A stretch of 64,000 nucleotides of DNA from Oceanobacillus iheyensis HTE831 (lineage in GTDB: Bacteria > Bacillota > Bacilli > Bacillales > Amphibacillaceae): positions 350,501 to 414,500 of the forward strand of contig NC_004193.1 of the NCBI RefSeq assembly GCF_000011245.1, given 5' to 3'. The notes beneath the pieces were generated by a model. It saw nothing but the letters and a program-made list of their open reading frames with translations. It was not told where the DNA came from and ran no database searches. The translations under genes and the position numbers were made by a program. This document shows positions 23,654-32,465 of the stretch, one piece after another (the stretch's first letter is position 1; every line of letters begins with the position of its first letter).

Positions 23654-24712
23654 ATGGAGAAATATCGTATCAACCCAAACCAGGGATTAGAATTTGGTTT
23701 ATATACATTAGGGGATCACATGACAGATCCAAATACAAATAAGCGCATTTCTGCAGAACAGCGATTAAAAGAGATTATCCGTCTTGCTCAACTTGCAGAA
23801 CAAGCTGGAATTGATTTTTTTAGTGTCGGTGAGAGTCATCAAGATTATTTTGCTACGCAAGCACACTCGGTTGTACTGGGTGCCATCGCACAGGCGACAG
23901 AGAAAATAAAAATCGCAAGTTCTTCCACAATTATTAGTACATTAGATCCCGTTAGAGTTTATGAAGATTTTGCAACGATCGATCTTATTTCTGGTGGACG
24001 TGCAGAGATTATTGCAGGACGGGCTTCTAGAGTGGGAGTTTTTGAGTTGTTAGGTTATGATTTACGTGACTATGAAGAATTATATGAGGAGAAGCTGGAT
24101 TTATTATTACAGCTTAACGAAAATGAAGTTGTCAATTGGCAAGGAGAATTTCGTGCCCCTTTAAAAGACGCTAGAGTGTTACCTCGTCCGAAAGAAGGAA
24201 GTATGCCTATATGGCGCGCAGTAGGTGGACCTCCCGCAAGTGCCATCAAAGCAGGCTATGCTGGTGTCCCAATGTTCTTAGCGATGCTGGGGGGACCAGC
24301 ACAAAGCTTTAAGACATCCATAGATGCGTACCGTGAAGCTGCACGTAGTGGGGGGCATGATCCTGCCCAACTTCCAATTGCTACAGCAGGATTCTTTTAT
24401 GCTGCGGAAACAACACAACAAGCTCAACGTGAGATGTATCCGTATATTAACGAAGGAATGAAACTTTCAAACGGAAGAGGGTTTCCGAAGCAACACTTTG
24501 CACAAGGAGCAGACCCAAGAGATGTCATGAATATCGGTAGCCCTCAAGAAATTGTCGAGAAAATTCTTTATCAACATGAAATGTTTGGTCATCAACGATA
24601 TATTGGCCAGATGGACTTTGGCGGGGTACCATTTGAAAACCTAGAGCGAAATATTGAATACATTGGTAATGAGATACTACCTCAAGTACGAAAATATACA
24701 GCGAAGAAATAG
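23654..24712 (+). CDS. Luciferase-like (LLM) flavin-dependent monooxygenase
   Basis: A 352-residue TIM-barrel LLM enzyme: LEFGLYTLGDHMTDP at the N-terminus, FFSVGESHQDYFA, IKIASSSTIIST, and GGRAEIIAGRASRVGVFELLGYD, which are typical of the CE1758-like LLM group that is partnered with its own FMN reductase. It would use reduced FMN and oxygen to oxidise an unknown organic substrate. GAGGTG six bases ahead supports the ATG at 23654. The next gene, 11 bases downstream, encodes the reductase. Confidence 0.86.
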   Translation: MEKYRINPNQGLEFGLYTLGDHMTDPNTNKRISAEQRLKEIIRLAQLAEQAGIDFFSVGESHQDYFATQAHSVVLGAIAQATEKIKIASSSTIISTLDPVRVYEDFATIDLISGGRAEIIAGRASRVGVFELLGYDLRDYEELYEEKLDLLLQLNENEVVNWQGEFRAPLKDARVLPRPKEGSMPIWRAVGGPPASAIKAGYAGVPMFLAMLGGPAQSFKTSIDAYREAARSGGHDPAQLPIATAGFFYAAETTQQAQREMYPYINEGMKLSNGRGFPKQHFAQGADPRDVMNIGSPQEIVEKILYQHEMFGHQRYIGQMDFGGVPFENLERNIEYIGNEILPQVRKYTAKK

Positions 24713-24723
24713 GAGGATGTGTC

Positions 24724-25290
24724 GTGAAGATAGTAGGATTATCAGGATCGGTAGTTGGATCAAAAACGAGAACGGTAATGAATTATACGATAGATAAGTT
24801 TAAAGAAAAATACCCAGATGAAGATATTTCACTCATTGACTTAGCGGATTATGATGTGCAAATTAGTGATGGAAGAAACTATTTGGACTATACAGGTGAT
24901 ACAGGATATGTTGCGAAAGAGCTTATGGGGGCAGACGTAATTATCATCGGTACCCCCATATTTCAAGCATCAATACCAGGTGCACTGAAAAATATCTTTG
25001 ATCTTTTACCTGTACAAGCTTTCCAGGATAAAGTTGTAAGTATCATTGTAACAGCAGGTTCGACCAAGCACTTTTTAACGGTAGAGCAACATTTGAAACC
25101 AATTCTTGGTTACATGAAAGCTACAATTGTGCAAACCTATGTATTTATTGAGGAAAAAGATTTTTATCAAAAAGAAATCACTAATGTCGATGTGCAATTT
25201 CGTATTGAACGATTAGTGGAAGATACGATAGATGTGACACATGCTTTTCAAAAAATTCGAGAAGAAAAAGATGACAAATATGATTTTTAA
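24724..25290 (+). CDS. NADPH-dependent FMN reductase, partner of the LLM enzyme
   Basis: A 188-residue flavodoxin-fold reductase: IVGLSGSVVGSKTRTVM (phosphate loop for FMN), then DVIIIGTPIFQASIPGALKN, the standard motif of NADPH-dependent FMN reductases such as SsuE/MsuE. It supplies FMNH2 to the monooxygenase upstream in a two-component system. GTG start with AGGAGG seven bases before. A terminator follows. Confidence 0.88.
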   Translation: MKIVGLSGSVVGSKTRTVMNYTIDKFKEKYPDEDISLIDLADYDVQISDGRNYLDYTGDTGYVAKELMGADVIIIGTPIFQASIPGALKNIFDLLPVQAFQDKVVSIIVTAGSTKHFLTVEQHLKPILGYMKATIVQTYVFIEEKDFYQKEITNVDVQFRIERLVEDTIDVTHAFQKIREEKDDKYDF

Positions 25291-25306
25291 TGAGCGCTAC
25301 ATTGCG

Positions 25307-25337
25307 AAAAACTTATCTCTTAGGAGGTAAGTTTTTT
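25307..25337 (+). terminator. Terminator after the FMN reductase gene
   Basis: AAAACTTA with TAAGTTTT and a 13-nt loop, T run follows. Confidence 0.8.
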
Positions 25338-25356
25338 TAGTTTTTATTCTTGGTAA

Positions 25357-25579
25357 GGTGAGCGCCTGAAATCCTCATAAGGCCGATGAGTGCCCAAAAT
25401 CCAGGAGCAGCAGAAGAAAAGGTAACTCATAGGATCGATGAGTGCCCGAAATCCAGGAGCAGCAGAAAAAAAGGTAACTCATAAGGCCGATGAGTGCCCG
25501 GAATCAAGGATCTGAAGAAGAAAAGGTAACTCATAGGGCCCGAAATCCAGAAGGCTAGTGAAAATAGTCACTCATTGAA
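25357..25579. repeat. Tandem 52-bp repeat, three full units with partial flanking copies
   Basis: Units start at 25385, 25437 and 25489 with GATGAGTGCCC, carry CCAGGAGCAGCAGAA and end with GGTAACTCATA; partial or diverged copies lie on both sides (GGTGAGCGCC at about 25357 and CCCGAAATCCAG near 25540). Each junction joins ACTCAT to ATGAGT, so it can form a hairpin. Units differ by only a few bases. No leader, no unique spacers and no cas genes are present, so this is not CRISPR. Confidence 0.85.
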
Positions 25580-25667
25580 GTTAGCGATTGTATTGAGGAT
25601 GATAATTAACATGAAAAAATGTAGAATAAAAGAAATGTTAGAAACCTCAAAGGTGGATGAGTGTAAT

Positions 25668-26381
25668 ATGAATATATTAATTGTGGAAGACGATAAGACG
25701 ATTGCGACAGGATTAGAGTACTCGTTAAAACAAGAGGGTTATGATGTGGTAGTTTGTCATAAAGTTCAAGAAGCGCAGAGGAAGATAAATAATGATTTAG
25801 ATGATATATCTCTTTGTTTGTTCGATTTGTCATTACCGGATGGCAGTGGGTATGAGCTTTGTGAAATGGTGAAGCGAAAAGCGGATATTCCGGTAATTTT
25901 TCTTACGGTCGTAGATGATGAGGTTAATGTTGTGATGGGGCTTGATATGGGTGCAGATGATTACATAACGAAGCCCTTTCGAATTCGCGAATTAATCTCT
26001 CGAATAAAAACAGTTCTCAGGCGCTATGAAAAAAGCAAACCAAATAAAGAGCAATTATCCAGCGTTATTTCTATCGGATCGATTAACATTCATACTCTCG
26101 AGGGGAAAGTTTATAAAGAGACAGAAGAAATACTATTAACAGCCTTGGAATATCGTTTATTAATGATTTTTGTGAACCATCGCGGACAAGTTTTATCTAG
26201 AAAACAATTGCTTCAGTTAATATGGGATATAGCTGGTGACTTTGTGAACGATAATACATTAACTGTATATATAAAGCGGCTAAGGAAAAAGATTGAAGAG
26301 GATGCACAACATCCAACAGTAATTGAGACTGTTCGTGGGATGGGATATAGGATGGTAGATACACATGATAAGAAACAATGA
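25668..26381 (+). CDS. OmpR-family response regulator
   Basis: A 237-residue response regulator: receiver domain with VEDD at residues 5-8, phospho-acceptor Asp in CLFDLSLPDGSG, switch Thr in FLTVVDDE and Lys in YITKPF, then a winged-helix DNA-binding domain (LTALEYRLLMIFVNHRGQVLSR to RGMGYR). The ATG at 25668 matches the receiver start; upstream codons in the same frame run into the repeat region. It overlaps the kinase gene by 17 bases. Confidence 0.93.
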   Translation: MNILIVEDDKTIATGLEYSLKQEGYDVVVCHKVQEAQRKINNDLDDISLCLFDLSLPDGSGYELCEMVKRKADIPVIFLTVVDDEVNVVMGLDMGADDYITKPFRIRELISRIKTVLRRYEKSKPNKEQLSSVISIGSINIHTLEGKVYKETEEILLTALEYRLLMIFVNHRGQVLSRKQLLQLIWDIAGDFVNDNTLTVYIKRLRKKIEEDAQHPTVIETVRGMGYRMVDTHDKKQ

Positions 26382-27366
26382 GGTTCGGAGATATTTATTT
26401 TTTGCAATTACCATTCTCATAATTAGTACGGTTTCGATAGCATTTATTTCGTCTGTTGCTGCTGGAATTGTTTTTGTATCGACTTCTCTAATTATTATTG
26501 TTTTTCTATGGATGACACACTGGCGCTACAAACAAATGGAAAAACTCTCTCATTATTTAAGGCAAATATCAGCTGGAAATACTTCACTTGATGTACGGGA
26601 TAATCGTGAAGGGGAGCTGAGCATATTAAAAAATGATATCTATAAAATGACTTTAATGCTTTCTGAGCAAGGGGAAGATCTAAAAAAAGATAAACAAAAA
26701 TTAACAGATGCTATCTCTGATATCTCGCATCAGCTAAAAACTCCTCTCACATCCATGACAGTTATGGCAGATTTACTTAGTGATGAGACGATGGATGATG
26801 AAAAGCGGTTGGAGTTCACGCATAATATCCGTAAACAACTGGAACGTATGGACTGGTTGGTATCTTCTTTGTTAAAGCTATCAAAAATGGATGCAGGTAC
26901 TATTCCGTTTGCCATGGAACGAATTTTTGTATCTGATTTAATTGATGAAGTCATTGCTCCTTTAGAAATACCGATGGAACTAAAAGACATCGATTTCCAA
27001 AAGTTTGGTAATAGAGAAGTGACTTTCTTAGGAGATTCCAATTGGACGAAAGAAGCGTTGATTAATATTATGAAAAATGCGATTGAGCATACGCCTGAGG
27101 GTGAACATATTACCATACACTTTCAAGAGAACGCGCTTTATACAGAAATTATCGTACAAGATACAGGGAAGGGGATCCCAAAGCAAGACATTCCTTATAT
27201 CTTTAAGCGATTTTATAAAGGCGGAAATGCCACGGATGGTAGCGTAGGAATCGGATTAGCAATGGCACATAGCATTGTTACGAATCAGCAAGGCGATATT
27301 GAAGTCGTAAGTGAAGAAGGCAAGGGAACAACGTTTACACTTAAATTCTATAAACAAGTTATTTAA
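26365..27366 (+). CDS. Intramembrane-sensing histidine kinase
   Basis: A 333-residue kinase with two N-terminal helices (about 9-29 and 31-51) separated by only a few residues, so there is no extracellular sensor domain. A HAMP-like linker follows, then the H-box ISDISHQLKTPLTSM, the N-box NIMKNAIEHTPEG, G1 DTGKGIP and G2 GSVGIGLAMAHS. This layout matches BceS-type kinases that sense through a partner ABC transporter, encoded here just downstream. It should phosphorylate the preceding regulator. Confidence 0.92.
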   Translation: MIRNNEVRRYLFFAITILIISTVSIAFISSVAAGIVFVSTSLIIIVFLWMTHWRYKQMEKLSHYLRQISAGNTSLDVRDNREGELSILKNDIYKMTLMLSEQGEDLKKDKQKLTDAISDISHQLKTPLTSMTVMADLLSDETMDDEKRLEFTHNIRKQLERMDWLVSSLLKLSKMDAGTIPFAMERIFVSDLIDEVIAPLEIPMELKDIDFQKFGNREVTFLGDSNWTKEALINIMKNAIEHTPEGEHITIHFQENALYTEIIVQDTGKGIPKQDIPYIFKRFYKGGNATDGSVGIGLAMAHSIVTNQQGDIEVVSEEGKGTTFTLKFYKQVI

Positions 27367-27463
27367 AAAGTAGAAGGTGACAATATTGTCACTGAAAAAG
27401 TCACTGAGCCGTCATGTTGGACAAGTATGCTAAAGATAAAGCAATAGAAGGAGGAAATTTTAC

Positions 27464-28147
27464 ATGGAAATGTTAAAAATAGAAAACTTGTCCAAAGTGT
27501 ACGGCAAAGGTGATACCGCAGTAAAAGCACTAGATGATATATCATTCTCTGTGGACAAGGGCGAATTTGTAGCGATTATTGGTCCATCCGGTTCTGGTAA
27601 ATCTACGTTACTTCATTTACTGGGAGGCGTAGATCGACCTACAGAAGGTAAAGTATTCGTAGACGGAACGGACATGTATGAATTGAGTGAAACGCAATTG
27701 GCGATCTTTCGGAGAAGGCAAATTGGATTGATATACCAATTTTATAATTTACTACCGATATTAACGGTTGAAGAGAATATTACATTGCCGTTACTATTAG
27801 ATTCTCACAAAGTGGATCAAAAACACTTTAAAGAGATTGTAGATATTTTAGGATTACAAAAACGTATTGAATATTTGCCTAACCAATTATCAGGAGGGCA
27901 GCAACAACGTGTCTCGATAGGAAGAGCAATAATTAGTAATCCTTCTATAATTTTAGCAGACGAACCAACAGGAAATTTAGATAGTGAAAATAGTAAGGAA
28001 ATCGTGGATTTATTGAAAATGTTTAATCGGACGTATAACCAGACGCTTGTAGTTATTACACACGATGATCGAATTGCACTACAAGCAGATCGAGTTATCT
28101 CAATTGAGGATGGAAGGATTGCTAAAGATGAGGTGATCCGTCCGTGA
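27464..28147 (+). CDS. ABC transporter ATP-binding protein (MacB/BceA type)
   Basis: A 227-residue ATPase with Walker A GPSGSGKST, Q-loop YQFYNLL, signature LSGGQQQRVSIGRAI, Walker B IILADEPTGNLDS and switch His VITHDD. AAGGAGG precedes the ATG. It overlaps the permease gene by four bases (ATGA-type), so the two make one transporter; with the two-component genes upstream this is a sensor-transporter module for cell-envelope stress. Confidence 0.95.
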   Translation: MEMLKIENLSKVYGKGDTAVKALDDISFSVDKGEFVAIIGPSGSGKSTLLHLLGGVDRPTEGKVFVDGTDMYELSETQLAIFRRRQIGLIYQFYNLLPILTVEENITLPLLLDSHKVDQKHFKEIVDILGLQKRIEYLPNQLSGGQQQRVSIGRAIISNPSIILADEPTGNLDSENSKEIVDLLKMFNRTYNQTLVVITHDDRIALQADRVISIEDGRIAKDEVIRP

Positions 28148-30750
28148 ATATCGTCAATAAAGTAACGATAAGGCATTTGAAAGAAAATAAACGACGAACA
28201 CTTGTCACTATTTTAGGGGTAATTATCTCTGTAGCTATGATCACGGCTGTTGCAACTCTAGGTCAGTCTTTTTTAGATTTAAATCAGCGTCAAACGATTG
28301 AAAATACAGGGGAATGGCATTATAGCTATACCAATTTAAATGAACAACAATATCAAGCAGTGAAAGAGCATGATAAAACGGAGTCTATTGGTCTAATGAA
28401 CGAATTAGGGTATTCACCACTAGACGGTGAGGGAAGTAAACCGTATGTGTATGTTCATCAATTAAATAAAGCAGGGATGGATCAGTTTCAAGTTAAATTG
28501 CAAGATGGGCGACTCCCTGAAAATCCAGACGAAGTGGTACTATCGGAAACATTATTACAATCAGGTTATGATAAAGAAATTGGCGATACAATAACATTAG
28601 AAGTTGGAGAACGCTATTCCTTATCAGATGAGATGGAAGGGGAAGGCCCTCTCAATCAAACCGTGTCAGCAGAAAGAACGGAAGATGGTTTAGCCGAAGA
28701 ATTAAGAAATACCGAAGAACATACGTTTACGATTGTCGGTACAATAGAAGAACCTTTGTGGGATTATTCTTGGGCACCAGGTTATAGTATGCTTTCCTAT
28801 ATTGATGAAGACATTCTTTCTACAGAGGAAAATGTAACTGTTTATGTGAAAAGTAATGATATCTCAACTTCACTTTTTGATGATATTCCATCCTTTGCCA
28901 AGAAGCAAAACATAGACCAAGAACAAATTGAGTTTAATTATAATCTTCTCGAAGCATATATAGTATCTCCAAACCAAGGAGCATTGGCGACTATATTTGG
29001 CTTAATAACGATTATCGTTGTTATTATCATGATTGGCTCGATTGCATTGATTTATAACGCGTTTGCCATTTCTGTATCTGAGCGATCTCGTTACTTAGGA
29101 ATGTTATCTAGTATTGGAGCAACAAAACGGCAAAAGCGGAATTCTGTATTTTTTGAAGGAATCATTATAGCTTTAATTAGTATTCCTTTGGGTGTAGGAG
29201 CAGGGCTTTTAGGAATTGGTATTACGCTATATTTTGTTAATCAGATTCTTTCGCAAGCGCAGTTTGATGTGGATTTACAACTCGTTGCATCGTTTGAATC
29301 GATAGGGATTGCAGTGGTGATTTCTTTTATCACAATTATGATCTCAGCTTATATTCCAGCAGTTCGTGCTTCAAAAGTAACTGCGATTGATGCTATTCGT
29401 CAATCGAAAGATATAAAACTAACGAAGAAAAAAGTAAAAGCAAACCCGCTCGTGCGAAAAATATTTGGCTACGAAGCGGAAATAGCTTTAAAAAATCTTA
29501 AACGAAATAAGAAACGGTACAACGTTACGGTTCTATCTTTAATTGTGAGTATAGTTTTATTTTTATCCGTAGGGTATTTTTCCAACACGCTGACAAAATC
29601 ATTTGAGTTACAATCAAATCAATTAAATTATGATATAGCAGCCTCTTCTGCTACTGGTTATGGTGGAGTGGAAGGATTAAAGCAAGTAATGGATAATATC
29701 CAAGGACTTCAAGAAGTAAATGGTGCAATAATGTATCAAACAATGCATATGAGTGGGTTTGTAGAAGAGGAAATCGCAGGAGAGCCAATCAAGACACTGG
29801 AAAATGCTTCTGATTATATTAGTGATCAAGGAGTACAATATTTCATTGAGTTTATTGGATTGGATGATAAGGCTCTACAAGATTATGCCCAAGAAAATGA
29901 AATCTCTTACAGTGACATAGATGAAGGAGAAGGTATACTGATTAATCAAGTATCCTATCCAGATGATAATCAGGGTAAGTATGTAGAAACAGAAATACTT
30001 GATGCAGAGGTTGGAGATTCGGCGATAGCAGCTCAGGAAAATGTCGAAGATACTGGAGAAGTTTCTTTTGAAAGAGTATCGCAAGTAGACATTGCGGGCT
30101 TAACCGATCATTTTCCGATGGGGAATTTTTATCCCTCACCGAACACCTTATTCTTTGTGGTTTCTGAAGATACACTGGCTAATATTGATGAACAGACAGA
30201 ATATCAGCCAAATGCAATGACTTTATATATTGAAACAGAGGATCCAGTAAGTACGCAGGAACATATAGAAGGATTAGAAGTGGCAAATGAACTTCATATT
30301 GCGAATCAATTTTATTATGAACAACAAGATAGACAAATGACACTGGTTCTTTCGATATTTGTTTATGGTTTTATTACGCTAATCACATTGATTTCTGTCG
30401 CGAATATCTTTAATACCATTTCTACTAGTGTAGCCTTACGTAGAAGAGAATTTGCAACGATGAAATCGATAGGGATGACACCTAAAGCCTTTCGTAAAAT
30501 GATTCAGTTTGAAAGTGTCTTTTACGGTTTGAAGTCTCTATTATACGGGTTGCCGCTTAGTATCGGTGTGATGTATGTCATATATAATCAATCACAGAAT
30601 ACTTTTTCCTATTCATTCTCTTTACCTTGGATCAATATTTCAATTGCTATATTAGCTGTATTTGTCATTGTTAGTGTAGCGATGTTGTATTCGATATCGA
30701 AAATTAAAGATGATAATATTATTGAAACATTGAGACAAGAAAATATATAA
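28144..30750 (+). CDS. FtsX-like ABC permease with two large extracellular domains
   Basis: An 868-residue permease. After a first helix (about 17-40) comes a large extracellular domain to about 280, then three helices (280-310, 330-360, 380-405); a second copy follows: helix at about 460-482, extracellular part to about 735, and three helices at about 745-860. This is a tandem FtsX layout with eight helices, not the 10-helix, single-loop layout of BceB. GTG start. It likely moves or mechanically acts on antimicrobial peptides or lipids and signals to the kinase. Confidence 0.88.
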   Translation: MNIVNKVTIRHLKENKRRTLVTILGVIISVAMITAVATLGQSFLDLNQRQTIENTGEWHYSYTNLNEQQYQAVKEHDKTESIGLMNELGYSPLDGEGSKPYVYVHQLNKAGMDQFQVKLQDGRLPENPDEVVLSETLLQSGYDKEIGDTITLEVGERYSLSDEMEGEGPLNQTVSAERTEDGLAEELRNTEEHTFTIVGTIEEPLWDYSWAPGYSMLSYIDEDILSTEENVTVYVKSNDISTSLFDDIPSFAKKQNIDQEQIEFNYNLLEAYIVSPNQGALATIFGLITIIVVIIMIGSIALIYNAFAISVSERSRYLGMLSSIGATKRQKRNSVFFEGIIIALISIPLGVGAGLLGIGITLYFVNQILSQAQFDVDLQLVASFESIGIAVVISFITIMISAYIPAVRASKVTAIDAIRQSKDIKLTKKKVKANPLVRKIFGYEAEIALKNLKRNKKRYNVTVLSLIVSIVLFLSVGYFSNTLTKSFELQSNQLNYDIAASSATGYGGVEGLKQVMDNIQGLQEVNGAIMYQTMHMSGFVEEEIAGEPIKTLENASDYISDQGVQYFIEFIGLDDKALQDYAQENEISYSDIDEGEGILINQVSYPDDNQGKYVETEILDAEVGDSAIAAQENVEDTGEVSFERVSQVDIAGLTDHFPMGNFYPSPNTLFFVVSEDTLANIDEQTEYQPNAMTLYIETEDPVSTQEHIEGLEVANELHIANQFYYEQQDRQMTLVLSIFVYGFITLITLISVANIFNTISTSVALRRREFATMKSIGMTPKAFRKMIQFESVFYGLKSLLYGLPLSIGVMYVIYNQSQNTFSYSFSLPWINISIAILAVFVIVSVAMLYSISKIKDDNIIETLRQENI

Positions 30751-30757
30751 CGAGAGA

Positions 30758-30805
30758 GCGCATGTAATATAGTGACCACTTACTATATTACATGCGCATT
30801 TTTAT
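30758..30805 (+). terminator. Terminator of the two-component/ABC operon
   Basis: Perfect 16-bp stem GCGCATGTAATATAGT with its complement at 30782-30797, then ATTTTTATT. Confidence 0.92.
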
Positions 30806-30902
30806 TGTCTTCACGCATAAAAAAGAACGTTTTGTGAAGGGAGAGGGATTTATAAGAAATGTAGCGAATATATAACTATATCGAAATGATTGAGGTGATG
30901 AT

Positions 30903-32114
30903 GTGATTTTACATAAATGGAAGAATCCTTCTTTCCTTCTTACTTCTATAGGCATTGCGAATATCGGTGATTTTATTTATTTAGTCGCAATTAATATTCT
31001 CGTATTTCAAATGACTGGATCTGCAGCCGCAGTGGCGGGACTGTGGTTAATTGGACCTTTGACCAATATATTTGCAAAGTTTTGGACGGGAAGTTTTATT
31101 GATTATCGAAGTAAACGAAAAGTGATGATGGCTACATATGTTATACGAGGTGTATTTATATTCATAATTCCATTTATGGATAATTTATTTTTGTTATATA
31201 GTGTTTTAGTGATATTAAGTATTGCTAAGGCATTCTTTAACCCGGCGTCGATGACATTTATTACAATAGTCGTGCCGAAAGATATGAGAAAAAGGTTTAA
31301 CTCTATTCGCGCTTTTGCATCTTCTGGTGCCTTTATTATTGGTCCGTCTATCGGAGGAGCGTTAATCTATGCGACTTCTATTGATATTACATTATGGTTT
31401 AATGCGATCTTTTTTGTGCTGTCTGCTGTGCTTTTATGGCCATTGCCTGATGAGCACAAGCGTGCAGATCAAATTCCGAAATTAACAATCAAACAAGTGA
31501 TGAAAGATTTTACAGTTGTCCAGACCTTTATGAAACATAACCGATATGTAACTGGTATATATCTAGGCTTCATTATTGTATTATTATGTACATTTGCGAT
31601 GGATGCACAAGAAGTAGTCTTTACCCAACAAGTGGTTGGATTGTCGGAAGTGGACTATACGTTATTGATTAGTATTACAGGAATAGGGTCCGTTACCGGT
31701 GCAATTTTGCTATCAATTATTTCTAATAAGTTATCCTTACGAATGATGATCACTGTGGGGTTAATATTTGTATCAATTGGGTATGTTCTATACGCATTTT
31801 CTTGGTCTTTCATATCGATTACGGTTGGGTTTATCATTTTAGGTTTCTTTCTTGTATTCTTAAATGCTGGAATGATGACGTTTTATCAAAACAACATCCC
31901 AGTCGAATTAATGGGGAGAGTAACAAGTATCTTTGATTTAATTCAAAGCATATTGCAAGTACTCATTGTTCTAGCGATCGGGTTATTGGCAGATATTGTA
32001 TCATTACGAGGTGCAATCGTTGGTTTATCTATCTCCATGTTTATGTTATCGATAATGTATACGTTTCTAGTATTAAAACCAAGGCATGCCAACCTATATC
32101 AAGACGTATCCTAG
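30903..32114 (+). CDS. MFS exporter (MFS_3/Enterobactin-exporter-like)
   Basis: A 403-residue 12-helix transporter. The loop 2-3 motif is FIDYRSKRKVMM and later helices carry VFLNAGMMTFYQNNIPVELMGRVTSIF, a region conserved in the macrolide-efflux-like MFS_3 family. It is expected to export a drug or small metabolite by proton antiport. GTG start; GAGGTGATGAT lies directly upstream. It stands between two terminators. Confidence 0.85.
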   Translation: MILHKWKNPSFLLTSIGIANIGDFIYLVAINILVFQMTGSAAAVAGLWLIGPLTNIFAKFWTGSFIDYRSKRKVMMATYVIRGVFIFIIPFMDNLFLLYSVLVILSIAKAFFNPASMTFITIVVPKDMRKRFNSIRAFASSGAFIIGPSIGGALIYATSIDITLWFNAIFFVLSAVLLWPLPDEHKRADQIPKLTIKQVMKDFTVVQTFMKHNRYVTGIYLGFIIVLLCTFAMDAQEVVFTQQVVGLSEVDYTLLISITGIGSVTGAILLSIISNKLSLRMMITVGLIFVSIGYVLYAFSWSFISITVGFIILGFFLVFLNAGMMTFYQNNIPVELMGRVTSIFDLIQSILQVLIVLAIGLLADIVSLRGAIVGLSISMFMLSIMYTFLVLKPRHANLYQDVS

Positions 32115-32123
32115 TTCATTATA

Positions 32124-32152
32124 TTGACTTTCTTTGTTGCATTCGATACTAT
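32124..32152 (+). promoter_or_regulatory. SigA-type promoter of the ileS leader
   Basis: TTGACT (32124-32129), 17-bp spacer, TACTAT (32147-32152). It lies directly upstream of the T-box leader. Confidence 0.78.
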
Positions 32153-32174
32153 ATTCTTACGGTATATAAAATGA

Positions 32175-32387
32175 TGAATTCGATGACGAGAACGAGTAAT
32201 TAGGCACCTCTTATCTACAGAGAGTTGACAATAGCTGAAAGTCAATGGTGAGAAGCTTAATGAAAATCATCTCCGAGAAGCAAAGTTGAACGGTAACTGG
32301 TAAACTTTGACGGTCTCCAACCGATATCTTGGACGCGTATGATGGTACGTAGTGCTAATTAGAAAAAAACCGCTACGATGGTTTTTT
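32175..32387 (+). ncRNA. T-box leader of ileS (Ile)
   Basis: A leader of about 210 bases before ileS. Seen in order: AGAGAG near 32219, the specifier loop with ATC (Ile) at 32266-32268 followed by GAGAAGC, a stem CAAAGTT...AACTTTG (32281-32309), the TGGTAC bulge region at 32343-32348 that pairs with the tRNA acceptor end, and the terminator pairing CGTAG (32348-32352) with CTACG (32373-32377) before a U run. It senses uncharged tRNA-Ile and prevents termination. Stem I ends are approximate. Confidence 0.85.
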
Positions 32388-32465
32388 ATTTTTGTCTAAT
32401 AATGGTAATACTCGATTCTACGTGGTGGATTCGAGTTTTTTTAATTTAGTGAAGAGGTGAATGGA

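Noticed and set aside
25385..25540. CRISPR-like array of regular repeats
   Set aside because: The repeats are contiguous 52-bp tandem units with no unique spacers, and no cas genes are near.
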